From the IMG/VR virus record IMGVR_UViG_3300025030_000071, positions 22,749 through 86,748 of that record: 64,000 nucleotides of DNA. One strand, written 5' to 3'. The position numbers and the translations under genes were made by a program. The DNA comes from a virus. Of the stretch, positions 1 to 8,006 are shown piece after piece (within the stretch, counting starts at the first letter, position 1; each line of letters starts with the position of its first letter). The notes beneath the pieces were generated by a model, which was not told where the DNA came from, made no database searches, and saw nothing but the letters and a program-made list of their open reading frames with translations.

Positions 1-26
1 GGGTGAGGGGCCTCGACCCCTCACCC
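1..26 (+). terminator. Hairpin terminator of an upstream gene
   Basis: A perfect 10-bp inverted repeat (GGGTGAGGGG at 1-10, CCCCTCACCC at 17-26) with a 6-nt loop is followed by TAATTTT. It most likely ends the transcript of a gene lying left of the window. The T-run is short, so partial read-through into the next gene is possible. Confidence 0.7.
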
Positions 27-45
27 TAATTTTAAGGAGAACAAT

Positions 46-1134
46 ATGTCACAAAGAGATCTCTCTCCTAAGGGGATTGCTGATGCCGCTGATGCCGCCC
101 AGGCTGCTGTTGATACAGCAGAGCTTGTAGTTGATGCCCTTGTAGCAGAAACTGCTGCCGTTGGTGGCAAAGTTATCCTTAAAGAAGCAACTAACAACGG
201 GGTAAATACGGCGACCTTCCAGTGTGCTGCTTCTCTAACTGGTAACCGAACAATCTCAGTCCCGAACGAGGACGTTGTATTAGCCAATATCGCAGTTAAC
301 ACGATTCACACAACTGGTGACGGCTCAGACCATGCCGACGTAGCAACCAATTCGGTTCACGTAGCCGGTGATGGTTCGGACCACGCCGATGTAGCGACCA
401 ATACGGCTACACTGGCAGAAATTGAACCAGGAGCAGTAGCAACAGCGGTTCTAATTTTTGGTGATGCAGTCAATGCTGAAAATACAGTAACCATTGGCGC
501 TGATGTCTACGAATTCGTAGCTCCAGCAGGTGTGGTGGCCCTAGACACCAATATCGCAGTGGCAACCACAGGAGTAGCCGCAACCGAACTTGATAATCTT
601 ATTGCTGCTATTAACGCAGATGACGTTGACAACGAACATCCAACCATTTTCTTGCAGGATGGCATTACTCCTGCACTAGCTAATGGTACAGAATCCGTAG
701 TAGCAGATGAAGTTGCTACTGGGATCAGAGTTAGAAGTGCAACCGTAGTTGGCGGCCAAGCCGTAGGCGCCAACCCAAATATTGTTTTGGCAGAAGCCCT
801 TACTCCGCCTGCGTCGATCTGGGACGTTGGCAATGTTAATCTAAATACCCTTGGCGGGAAAGCCGCAAGTGCTCAGCCCTGTGCTGCCCAGTCAAAGGCT
901 GTAACAGCCCCGATGATCGCTAGCGGTGCAAGATTCTCATTCCCATTTGTTGTAACTAGATTCATGGTCCAGGTTCTAAGTGCTACAGGATTTATCAGAA
1001 CTCCTGCTGGCGCAGAAGCGCTTTCGGCTGATACTTTCGAAATTGATGAAGGCGATGTCCTATATACTAGTGGCGGAGCGGCAACTCCAAACGCAATTGC
1101 TGGGGACGTTATCACAGTAATAGCTTGGCCATAA
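46..1134 (+). CDS. Virion fibre or decoration protein with a 17-residue tandem repeat
   Basis: A 362 aa Ala/Val/Thr-rich protein with the low-complexity, beta-rich composition typical of phage fibres and capsid decoration proteins. Residues about 5-45 form an Ala-rich helical stretch. Residues about 87-120 contain two near-identical 17-residue units with the core GDGSDHADVATN. The middle part (about 140-190) has the VTIGADVYEFVA pattern followed by a helix ending LDNLIAAINA, a module seen in many phage structural proteins. The start is an ATG with AAGGAGAAC upstream. It lies between two terminators (1-26 and 1186-1220), so it is probably a single-gene, highly expressed unit. The exact position in the virion is not known. 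Confidence 0.7.
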   Translation: MSQRDLSPKGIADAADAAQAAVDTAELVVDALVAETAAVGGKVILKEATNNGVNTATFQCAASLTGNRTISVPNEDVVLANIAVNTIHTTGDGSDHADVATNSVHVAGDGSDHADVATNTATLAEIEPGAVATAVLIFGDAVNAENTVTIGADVYEFVAPAGVVALDTNIAVATTGVAATELDNLIAAINADDVDNEHPTIFLQDGITPALANGTESVVADEVATGIRVRSATVVGGQAVGANPNIVLAEALTPPASIWDVGNVNLNTLGGKAASAQPCAAQSKAVTAPMIASGARFSFPFVVTRFMVQVLSATGFIRTPAGAEALSADTFEIDEGDVLYTSGGAATPNAIAGDVITVIAWP

Positions 1135-1185
1135 ACTAGATAATCATCATTAGCCTTAATGGCCACTTAAGATGTGGCTCCATCA

Positions 1186-1220
1186 ATGGAGGTGGCTGAC
1201 CGCTGCCTCCATTTTTTTTT
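1186..1220 (+). terminator. Rho-independent terminator
   Basis: The stem ATGGAGGTGGC (1186-1196) pairs with GCTGCCTCCAT (1202-1212) over 11 bp including two G-U wobbles, with loop TGACC. It is followed by a run of T to 1220. This is a textbook intrinsic terminator ending the transcript of the 362 aa fibre-like gene. Confidence 0.85.
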
Positions 1221-1244
1221 GGAAGTTGAAGAGGAGAATTCTTA

Positions 1245-1832
1245 ATGGAATTTGTACAGTTTATCCAAATGTATGGTCGGATGCATGAACTTATGCTTGA
1301 GCCAGCGTGGGTCTTTAGCAACGAAGTCGTAGTTAGAACTGAAACAGAAACTGCAACATTTCTTTGGGATTCAGCAGACGAAGATAGCGACGTGGTTCTA
1401 ACAAGAACCACTACATATGATGCTGCGAACCTAAAGGTCAGTTCAACAGTTTGGTCTTTGTCGAATGCCCCAACTGTGTCAGATGTAGAAACCGACCAAA
1501 CCCCTGACAGTGAAATTTCATTATCAGGGACCACAGTGTTAACCATAACAGGAACCAACTTCGGGGAAGAAGATACAGACATAAAAGTTTTTGTTTATGT
1601 TCAACCAGCCAAGAACCACAATGGTCCTGGCCCGACCCCAGGAAATTCTAGATTTGTCATAGAAGCAACCATCACAAATATTGACGTTGCCGACCAGGTC
1701 ATCACTGCTTCTCTAGACCTGCCAAGAGTCCATGGTGCCAAGAACGCAGCTAAGGGCCAATGCGAACTGGCAGTCCAGAATGTAAAGCGCCATTTAGCTA
1801 GTACTCCCTTCACCGCTCTGACCGTAGTGTAA
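1245..1832 (+). CDS. Virion protein with IPT/TIG-like Ig domain
   Basis: A 195 aa protein. The C-terminal half opens with the pattern PTVSDVETDQTP, then LTITGTNFG, which is the hallmark of the IPT/TIG Ig-like fold (a strand ending in GxxF/G). The N-terminal half is short, acidic and beta-rich (residues about 25-70). IPT/TIG folds in phages usually decorate capsids or tails and may bind cell-surface sugars. The ATG is preceded by AAGAGGAG. The gene sits directly after the terminator at 1186-1220 and before an intergenic stretch at 1833-1909. Membership of the virion is inferred from context. Confidence 0.65.
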   Translation: MEFVQFIQMYGRMHELMLEPAWVFSNEVVVRTETETATFLWDSADEDSDVVLTRTTTYDAANLKVSSTVWSLSNAPTVSDVETDQTPDSEISLSGTTVLTITGTNFGEEDTDIKVFVYVQPAKNHNGPGPTPGNSRFVIEATITNIDVADQVITASLDLPRVHGAKNAAKGQCELAVQNVKRHLASTPFTALTVV

Positions 1833-1862
1833 TCCAAAGATAATTTAGTAGATAAATTCTCA

Positions 1863-1885
1863 GTTATTTAATATACTTAAGAGTA
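1863..1885 (+). promoter_or_regulatory. Possible late promoter motif GTTATTTAA
   Basis: The AT-rich gap 1833-1909 contains GTTATTTAATATACTTAAG from 1863. The same GTTATT-TAA core recurs in the intergenic gaps at 2863 and 4553, each time 35-70 nt before a well-marked start codon. It could be the recognition site of the phage's own sigma-like factor. Three copies in AT-rich DNA are weak evidence. Confidence 0.25.
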
Positions 1886-1909
1886 CTGTTAACTAGCTGA
1901 GGAGCTACT

Positions 1910-2371
1910 ATGTTTATTTATCTAAACCCACCGAGAACTTTCTGGGCCTTACCAGATACAGATATCATCTTATCTAGATCAAATCCTTATGCTGAACTTA
2001 CTTCAGAAATCTTAGAAGGATTTTCTACAGAACAACTTACCATTTTGGATTCAGCCAAACTGTCAGGCACTGTCACCGAGATAAGCCGAGACTTTGTTCC
2101 ACAAATCGGCACTACTTCTGAGGACATGGTTCTAAGTACCCCCATCCGCGAAATGCAAAGATACTATTTATCAAAGATGGTACTTAGCGGCGATCTCAAA
2201 ATGCTTGAGACCTTATTGGCCAAAGAAGAAACCAATAGATCTCGTCCTGCCGTTCTGAAGATTCTTAGAAACTCTATTGACAGAGTGCTAGATTCTAAGC
2301 CTGAAATGAAATTTTATAATTCAATTAAAGAAGAAATCTTAGACCTTGACGATCTAGATCGAGACGCATAA
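1910..2371 (+). CDS. Unknown small virion-block protein
   Basis: A 153 aa protein with no family I recognise. It is largely helical in its second half (charged stretch from about residue 85 to the acidic end LDLDDLDRDA). There is no signal peptide or membrane segment. The start ATG follows AGCTGAGGAG. The stop codon abuts the next ATG (TAA then ATG at 2372), so it is translationally coupled to the following gene. It may be a small head, completion or assembly protein; this rests on location only. Confidence 0.6.
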   Translation: MFIYLNPPRTFWALPDTDIILSRSNPYAELTSEILEGFSTEQLTILDSAKLSGTVTEISRDFVPQIGTTSEDMVLSTPIREMQRYYLSKMVLSGDLKMLETLLAKEETNRSRPAVLKILRNSIDRVLDSKPEMKFYNSIKEEILDLDDLDRDA

Positions 2372-2833
2372 ATGGCCCGCAGACCATACTCTCTAATTAG
2401 AGGTGACACTTATCAGCCTCTAAGCAGTTCCATAATAATAAACGTTGCTGGTGGAGATGGCTCTGCTGCGGATTCTGCTTGGAATGCAACTACCGATGTT
2501 GAGGTTGGAGATTTTATTTTTATCTCTGGCCCAGAAGAAATAGACAGGGCAAATTCGACCTCAAGAGCCACGCTTCCAGCAATTGCAATAGTTGTTACTA
2601 AACCAACCGATACAACTGCAACTATTCGTTATGCAAATGAATATACTTTTGTAGGTAGAGACCCATTAATTCCTGGTGCCCTTTATTACGTTAGCGACAC
2701 TGAACCAGGAAAGATATTCACTCCTTCCGAAATCGAAACCATGCCTCCATTCCTACAACAAGTAGGCCGTGCGAAATCTGAAGAAATTCTAGTACTTATG
2801 ATTGGCGCACCATTTTCATTTCAAAGTCAATAA
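2372..2833 (+). CDS. Beta-rich virion protein, decoration-like
   Basis: A 153 aa protein beginning immediately after the previous stop. The sequence is beta-strand rich, with a segment reading PGALYYVSDTEPGKI (residues about 107-121) that is common in phage head decoration and fibre-associated proteins. It has no cysteine and no membrane segment. Its partner at 1910-2371 is co-translated. A decoration, fibre-attachment or neck-fibre role is possible; none can be chosen from sequence alone. Confidence 0.6.
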   Translation: MARRPYSLIRGDTYQPLSSSIIINVAGGDGSAADSAWNATTDVEVGDFIFISGPEEIDRANSTSRATLPAIAIVVTKPTDTTATIRYANEYTFVGRDPLIPGALYYVSDTEPGKIFTPSEIETMPPFLQQVGRAKSEEILVLMIGAPFSFQSQ

Positions 2834-2862
2834 TTAAATCCTCCTCACATTTCTTTTCTCCT

Positions 2863-2879
2863 GTTATTTAACAAGTGAA
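2863..2879 (+). promoter_or_regulatory. Possible late promoter motif GTTATTTAACAAGTGAA
   Basis: The 96-nt gap 2834-2929 contains GTTATTTAACAAGTGAA. It aligns with GTTATTGTTAATAAGTGAA at 4553-4571 (shared GTTATT, TAAyAAGTGAA). Both lie before long fibre-like genes with their own strong ribosome binding sites. No hairpin terminator is visible in this gap. Confidence 0.3.
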
Positions 2880-2929
2880 CAGTCGGACATGTTGTTTGAT
2901 TGTAAACTTCGCTAATTGGGAGGAAACAA

Positions 2930-4477
2930 ATGGCATCTAATGCAATTAGGTTTAATGCTTCTGGCGGCTTTGATTTAGTCACTGCCCTACAAGCGACAAC
3001 CCTCGGTCTCGGCGGTGCCCTTTCAGGTGCTACAACTGGTGCTTTTAGTACATCCATCGCATCTCCAATTCTAACTGCACCCGCAGCAACCGATCTAAAC
3101 ATCGACGCCATCGCCGCACAAGACGTCATCGTTAAGTTGGGTGATGCAATTGGCGCAAAGAAAATCCTTTTTAAGGACTCTGCTGCTGCTGAAGTCGGCT
3201 CTATCGACAGTGATGGCTTAGCTTCATTCAGCGCATTCACTACTTCAGGTGCAGTAACCGCTGGCTCTGTCGCTCTGAGCGGGACTTCAATCACCAACGA
3301 TGGTGGTACACTAAAGTGGGGTACTGCTGCATTAGCCACTCAGGCATACGTAAGCGCAGCCATTGAAGGGCTTGACGTAAAGGGTAGCGTTCTAACTTCT
3401 TCAGCTATCAACGTAAGCCTTACAGACTACCTCCTAACCGATGCGATGGACGCAGTTACTATCGCAGAAGGCGATAGAGTACTTCTACTTGCCCAGACTG
3501 ATAGCTCAGAAGAAGGCATTTACGTTGTAGGCGCTGACGGCACTGGTACTTCCGGCGCTGGTTATGCAGCCCTGACTCGTGCTGCTGATATGAGCACTTC
3601 TGCTGAATCTATCATGGCATTCACCTTCATCGAAGAGGGGACTGCTCGCGGTGGCAGGGGCTATACCAACAGCGTAGCAAGCAACTTCGTCCTTGATACT
3701 ACTGACTGCAACTTTGTACTTTTCTCTTCTGCTGGTGCTTACTCTGCTGGCATTGGTATCGCCCTTACAGGCAGCTCTATCTCACTGCACCTCACCAACT
3801 TAGATGCAGCTGTTGTAGACGTTGCAACTGACTCGATCGCTTTCCTAGACGCTTCTGATGGTGGCACTCTCACCAAACTAGAAAGCATTGCTGATCTGGC
3901 AACTGCAATGGCTGGTGACGGTATCCTCGCCTCAGCTGGTGTCTTTGGGGTTGACGTAAGTGATTTTGCTGGTGACGGGCTTGAGGACGACGGTTCAGAG
4001 AACCTTCGGATCAAAGCTGGCGGCGTTGCGGCCTCCATGCTAACAGGTTCCTTCACTGCTGGCGCCAACTTACTAAAAGGTGCCCCAGTTTACTTCAAGG
4101 GTGCTGACAGCAAGATGTGGCCTTCAGTCGACACTGCCCTAGCATCTGCTCAGATCCAGGGTCTAGCTGCTGCTGCGATCAATGCTGATGCCGCTGGGGC
4201 CTTCTACACTGTAGACGGCAGTGTTCTCACGGGTCTTGACCCAACCGTTATCGCTGATGACACAGTGTTCACAGCTACCGGCATCGATGCAGTTGAAGGT
4301 TCTCTAACTGTTGGCGCCCAGGTATATGCTCTCCACACTGGCCGTCTAGTTAGTGCTGGCATGACCTTAGCCAACTGGCTAACAGCTGGCGATTTCTTCA
4401 CCCCAGTTGGCGTTGCGACCGCAGTTGACGCTCTAATCCTACGAATTGGTCAGCCACAGGCTTACCAGGCAGCATAA
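2930..4477 (+). CDS. Tail-fibre-type protein
   Basis: A 515 aa fibre-like protein. Residues about 25-115 are a repetitive strand region (patterns such as LGGALSGATTGAFST and TSGAVTAGSVALSG) typical of trimeric fibre shafts. Residues about 145-255 match the widespread phage tail-fibre module: GLDVKGSV, then VTIAEGDRVLLLAQTDSSEEGIYVV, then LTRAADMSTSAES, then FIEEGTARGG. The C-terminal 150 residues form another beta-rich domain ending LILRIGQPQAYQAA. The start has GGGAGG seven bases upstream. A strong terminator follows at 4508-4536. It could be a neck/whisker fibre or capsid fibre rather than a receptor-binding tail fibre. Confidence 0.75.
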   Translation: MASNAIRFNASGGFDLVTALQATTLGLGGALSGATTGAFSTSIASPILTAPAATDLNIDAIAAQDVIVKLGDAIGAKKILFKDSAAAEVGSIDSDGLASFSAFTTSGAVTAGSVALSGTSITNDGGTLKWGTAALATQAYVSAAIEGLDVKGSVLTSSAINVSLTDYLLTDAMDAVTIAEGDRVLLLAQTDSSEEGIYVVGADGTGTSGAGYAALTRAADMSTSAESIMAFTFIEEGTARGGRGYTNSVASNFVLDTTDCNFVLFSSAGAYSAGIGIALTGSSISLHLTNLDAAVVDVATDSIAFLDASDGGTLTKLESIADLATAMAGDGILASAGVFGVDVSDFAGDGLEDDGSENLRIKAGGVAASMLTGSFTAGANLLKGAPVYFKGADSKMWPSVDTALASAQIQGLAAAAINADAAGAFYTVDGSVLTGLDPTVIADDTVFTATGIDAVEGSLTVGAQVYALHTGRLVSAGMTLANWLTAGDFFTPVGVATAVDALILRIGQPQAYQAA

Positions 4478-4507
4478 TCTAATCCTACCTAATTAATCCT
4501 TCCCCTT

Positions 4508-4544
4508 AAAGCCCCAGAGGATCTCTCTGGGGCTTTTCTTTTAT
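4508..4544 (+). terminator. Rho-independent terminator
   Basis: AAAGCCCCAGAG (4508-4519) pairs perfectly over 12 bp with CTCTGGGGCTTT (4525-4536) around a 5-nt loop, followed by TTCTTTTA. It ends the transcript of the 515 aa fibre gene. Confidence 0.9.
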
Positions 4545-4552
4545 CTAAGTGT

Positions 4553-4571
4553 GTTATTGTTAATAAGTGAA
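4553..4571 (+). promoter_or_regulatory. Possible late promoter motif GTTATTGTTAATAAGTGAA
   Basis: It lies directly after the terminator at 4508-4536 and before the start at 4591, where a new transcript is needed. It shares GTTATT and TAAyAAGTGAA with the motif at 2863-2879. Confidence 0.3.
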
Positions 4572-4590
4572 TAATTCTAGGGAGTCTGCA

Positions 4591-6054
4591 ATGGCACACA
4601 CTAAAGCTATATACTATGATCCGGCTGGTGGTTACCGACAGATAGGGGTGACCAAAGACCTTGGCGTAGATACTGGTTATGGCTTTGTTATAGATGACGG
4701 CGGAGCTGCGCCAGTAAAATTAGACAACATAACTGGCTTAGATCTTTCTGGTGCAGCTGGTGTTGATGTTAAACTGTCAAGTACAGGCGTAATCCAAATT
4801 GGTTCATTGTCCTTATCTGCAACAACTAGCGGGATCCTTAAATGGGATGGCGCCAAAATACAAACTGCCAAAGTTAATGATTTCCAAGAAGATGTACTCG
4901 ATGTGCAAACCGATGCAACGCTGGACCCAGGTGCCACCCCAACAGCAGGTGATAGGTATATCCTCACAAATGTCGCAGCTCTACACGCTAACTTCGGTTC
5001 TATAACTGGAGTTGGTAACAACGATGTTGTTGAATATGTTAGTGCTGCATTTGTTGTTGCTTATGACGTTTCAGCCCAAGGCGAAGGCGCTTTCCTCTGG
5101 GACAGGACTGCCAACGTATTCAAAAAATATGATGGTTCGACTTGGGGGGAGTTCACGGCTGGAGCTGGCGTTTCTGGCGATGGAACAGGTGTCACTGATG
5201 CAGTTGCCTTCAGGGCCGCTATCGGCGCCGGGACTGGGGATGGAACCGTTACGGGTGACGGAACTGGCGTTACAGACTCGTCAGCATTTCGGACTGCACT
5301 TGGGCTTGGAATCGCGTATGTGCCGTCAAGTACTGGGATCCTTACTGACTGGGACCCACATCTTGGCGCATCAATCAGTAGCATCCCATGTGTAGATGGC
5401 GATAATATCGATCTTGTAACTGACCAATCTGCTGGTGCTCATAACGCAACGCAGACAACAGCCGCAAACCGCCCACAATTCCGTTCAAACACTCTTAATG
5501 GATATTCCGTAGCTGAATTCGTAGCAGGCGGAGCAGATTTTATGACTTTTGGGACAGGGATGGGCCGCCCTGCTGATTATACTGAATATGCCATTATGTG
5601 GACTCGTTCAACTAGCTCCCAGTACGTTTTGGGGAGCATCGACTCTCTTGGCACATCTGCTAAATCTTGGGGATGGTTAAATCTAAATGTTTCCAGTGGC
5701 AAGGCATTTACAGTATTTGGCGATGACTCGGTGCAAAGTCGGACAGATACTTCCAATACTGAAATCGAACAACGTAAATGGTTTGCTATTGCGATCCAGC
5801 ACACTAACGGCGAAGATCACTCACATATCTACATTAATGGCAAAGCGCCCGCTTATACAAAAACATCATCAAATACAACATTGTCAACAGGCATCGCTCA
5901 GAATTTTTCTATAGGACGAGTGGGTGATGTTACAGGCACTTATTTTGACGGAATGATTGCTCGTTTCATCGCCTACTCAGCAGCTCATGACGCGACAACA
6001 ATCCGTACAATCCTTACTGGATTGGCATTGCAATACGGGTTAACAACCCAGTAA
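4591..6054 (+). CDS. Fibre protein with C-terminal LamG-like lectin domain
   Basis: A 487 aa protein. The start ATG at 4591 has AGGGAG six bases upstream; a GTG at 4567 in the same frame lacks such a site and would place the Shine-Dalgarno inside the gene. Residues about 25-150 are fibre-like. Around residues 196-235 two units with the core GDGTGVTD are spaced 78 nt apart. From about residue 255 onwards the sequence reads as a concanavalin/laminin-G-like beta sandwich: DNIDLVTDQSAGAHNATQ, HIYINGK, FDGMIARFIAYS and a helical end. Such domains bind glycans, so a role in host or surface binding is likely. Confidence 0.75.
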   Translation: MAHTKAIYYDPAGGYRQIGVTKDLGVDTGYGFVIDDGGAAPVKLDNITGLDLSGAAGVDVKLSSTGVIQIGSLSLSATTSGILKWDGAKIQTAKVNDFQEDVLDVQTDATLDPGATPTAGDRYILTNVAALHANFGSITGVGNNDVVEYVSAAFVVAYDVSAQGEGAFLWDRTANVFKKYDGSTWGEFTAGAGVSGDGTGVTDAVAFRAAIGAGTGDGTVTGDGTGVTDSSAFRTALGLGIAYVPSSTGILTDWDPHLGASISSIPCVDGDNIDLVTDQSAGAHNATQTTAANRPQFRSNTLNGYSVAEFVAGGADFMTFGTGMGRPADYTEYAIMWTRSTSSQYVLGSIDSLGTSAKSWGWLNLNVSSGKAFTVFGDDSVQSRTDTSNTEIEQRKWFAIAIQHTNGEDHSHIYINGKAPAYTKTSSNTTLSTGIAQNFSIGRVGDVTGTYFDGMIARFIAYSAAHDATTIRTILTGLALQYGLTTQ

Positions 6055-6068
6055 TTTAGGGGTTTTCT

Positions 6069-6314
6069 ATGCCAAAGATAAATATTGGGGATGAACTAGT
6101 AACAGTAACAGCAGCAATCAGTGCTGCTACAGAATTGATTGTTATTAATGATGGACGAGTGTTGATGCGGCGGATTGTAAATGGCATAACTGAAGATATT
6201 GAACTGGATTTAAAGCCCCTTGAAGCAACCGGGAAGGTAGTGGCTAGGGGTCCTGCCATTGAAGGCATCCCACTTAGCCAACAAAAAACAAAACCAGAAC
6301 AGGCAAAAGTATGA
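6069..6314 (+). CDS. Small unknown protein
   Basis: An 81 aa protein, about 45 residues of which look beta-rich (LVTVTAAISAATELIVINDGRVLMRRIV), ending in a polar Lys/Gln/Glu-rich tail. Its last codons overlap the next gene by 4 nt (ATGA). No family recognised. The start is preceded by TTAGGGG. Its place between fibre and coiled-coil genes suggests a small virion or assembly protein. Confidence 0.6.
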   Translation: MPKINIGDELVTVTAAISAATELIVINDGRVLMRRIVNGITEDIELDLKPLEATGKVVARGPAIEGIPLSQQKTKPEQAKV

Positions 6315-6571
6315 AAGTAATTCGGTCGTTAGAAGGCCAAGACAAAGAGCTTCTTCTTAATCTTATAGAACAAAAAGAGCATTTAGCCCTTTCATATGTT
6401 GACATATTACTTGAACTTCAGGAAAGACAAAAAGTTCTTGCTGGACAAATGCAGCAACTTAGTAATAAAATTTTATCTCTAGTTAAATCTCTAGAAGCCA
6501 AAACAAATGTTAGTTTGTCAGATGGCTGGACCCTTAATACAGAAGAGGGTTATTTCTGGAGAGAAGAGTAA
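6311..6571 (+). CDS. Small coiled-coil protein, paralogue of next gene
   Basis: An 86 aa, mostly helical protein (heptad-like Leu spacing from about residue 12 to 65) ending in SDGWTLNTEEGYFWREE. The next protein (6595-6996) has the same design: a helical body of about 75 residues followed by a W-x-(3-5)-G-x-Y signature. I read the two as paralogues. The start overlaps the previous stop as ATGA. A structural or assembly role is inferred from context only. Confidence 0.6.
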   Translation: MKVIRSLEGQDKELLLNLIEQKEHLALSYVDILLELQERQKVLAGQMQQLSNKILSLVKSLEAKTNVSLSDGWTLNTEEGYFWREE

Positions 6572-6594
6572 AACAACAATCTGAGAGGAACAAC

Positions 6595-6996
6595 ATGTCC
6601 AAAGAACTAAAGATTCCAGATGAAGAACTAAAATTAATTGTTAGTATGAATGACCAGTACTTGCATCTTTTAAAGCATCATTCCCAGACTCGCCGTTCAT
6701 TCTTGCAGACTGAACATGCAATTCTTGAGAAACTTGGTGAACTCGAAGTCAATTTTAAGAAGTTTGCCAATGTGGTTGCTTCTGAACTAGGGATCCTTGA
6801 AGATGATCTAGCCAATTGGAGTATGGATATTGGAGCAGGTTGCTACCAATTTCTAGGTGAAGAAGAAGCTCTAGAGGAAATTGCAGAAGAGACTCCAGCC
6901 GTTGAGACTGTCAAAACGCCAGAACCGACCTCTACTCCTTCCGAAGTTGCCACTAAGCGCATCAAAGAGCTTCTAAAGAAAGCCAACAAGAAATAA
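6595..6996 (+). CDS. Coiled-coil protein with acidic/Pro-rich tail
   Basis: A 133 aa protein. Residues about 1-75 are helical, then comes ANWSMDIGAGCYQF, equivalent to the end of the preceding 86 aa protein. An additional Glu/Pro/Thr-rich linker (about 85-118) and a basic helix (TKRIKELLKKANKK) follow, absent from the shorter paralogue. The start has GAGAGGAAC upstream. The stop is directly followed by ATG of the next gene (6997). Confidence 0.6.
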   Translation: MSKELKIPDEELKLIVSMNDQYLHLLKHHSQTRRSFLQTEHAILEKLGELEVNFKKFANVVASELGILEDDLANWSMDIGAGCYQFLGEEEALEEIAEETPAVETVKTPEPTSTPSEVATKRIKELLKKANKK

Positions 6997-8001
6997 ATGG
7001 ATATCCTCTCAACCACTCCCGTTAATGGCGCCGAAGGCATAGCTCTTGGAGCAACTATAGAGATTGAATTTGATGAAGAGATTGACCCTTCAACCATAAT
7101 CGATCAAGGCAATCTTGTAATTTCAAGTAGCGCTTCTAAACTTTTTGCTCAGGGTCCTAGCCTAGAAAACCTCACTAATTCAGGTGAAGATTATTTAAGT
7201 TCTAAGTCCTATACCGGAGTGGTTGGGGGAACTTTCACAACTGAAGATAACATAACTTTTGTTTTTACACCAAACTCGCCATTGGAACCTAATAAGACTT
7301 ATTCCGTTTTAGTTGGCACAGGTGTTCTCAGTAAGACCATTGATGCCCCAGTAGCTGAAGTAGACAATACCTCTACTGGCTCTTTTACTCTTTCTGGCCC
7401 ATTCACTGGCGACGAAGATGACTCAATCGATATTGAGATAGTAACAGCAGGGACATTAGGAACAGCCATCTTTAAATATAGATATGGTTCAGTTGGCTCC
7501 TGGTCTGCTAATACCGTTACAGATAGAAACATAGTTCTTCTTGAGGGGGTATCAATCCATTTCTTAAGTGGTAACTTCGTTGAGGCTGATACTTGGACCG
7601 TAGCATTAACCGAAGGGATTCCTTTAGATAGTATCTACAAATTTTCTTTTGTAACTGGCCCCGAAACATATACTGAGGTTTCAGTAGAACCACAATCCTT
7701 TGATATTAAGGAAAGTGAAGTCGGTGGCCTAAAAAGAATAGACGGAGTTGCTTCGGTCGATAGCGCCGATTTTGCTGTTGTGTCTATGACCCCAGAAAAC
7801 AGAGACTCAAATTTGCCGTTATCTTTATCTGGCGTGGTTATTACCTTTAACAAGAACATAGACACAGATTCTTTAACTGAAGCAACCATAAAAGCTATTA
7901 TGGAAAATCTCCCAATGGATGAGTCCTTACAGCAGTCAGTGAATCTGCCAATCACGGTCACAGTTAGTAATAATATTCTGACAATAAAATTTACAGGATA
8001 A
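6997..8001 (+). CDS. Virion protein with two SbsA-like (Big_5) Ig domains
   Basis: A 334 aa protein. The N-terminus (ILSTTPVNGAEG then IEIEFDEEIDPSTI) and residues about 260-334 (VVSMTPENRDSNL then VVITFNKNIDTDSLT) both show the Big_5 / SbsA Ig-like pattern TxPxxGxxxv...i.itFsxxvdxxSl. Between them is a beta-rich region (about 130-215) with a SAFT-like GSWSANTVT segment. This type of tandem Ig-like protein decorates phage heads or tails and may bind surface polysaccharides. It is co-translated with the preceding gene (stop-start contact). Confidence 0.7.
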   Translation: MDILSTTPVNGAEGIALGATIEIEFDEEIDPSTIIDQGNLVISSSASKLFAQGPSLENLTNSGEDYLSSKSYTGVVGGTFTTEDNITFVFTPNSPLEPNKTYSVLVGTGVLSKTIDAPVAEVDNTSTGSFTLSGPFTGDEDDSIDIEIVTAGTLGTAIFKYRYGSVGSWSANTVTDRNIVLLEGVSIHFLSGNFVEADTWTVALTEGIPLDSIYKFSFVTGPETYTEVSVEPQSFDIKESEVGGLKRIDGVASVDSADFAVVSMTPENRDSNLPLSLSGVVITFNKNIDTDSLTEATIKAIMENLPMDESLQQSVNLPITVTVSNNILTIKFTG

Positions 8002-8006
8002 CAATC

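Noticed and set aside
1155-1180. Small inverted repeat GCCAC...GTGGC before the terminator
   Set aside because: Only five base pairs and no T-run; the stronger hairpin at 1186-1212 explains termination.
4567-4590. GTG start for the LamG-like fibre gene
   Set aside because: It would put the clear AGGGAG ribosome site inside the gene; the ATG at 4591 has that site at normal spacing.
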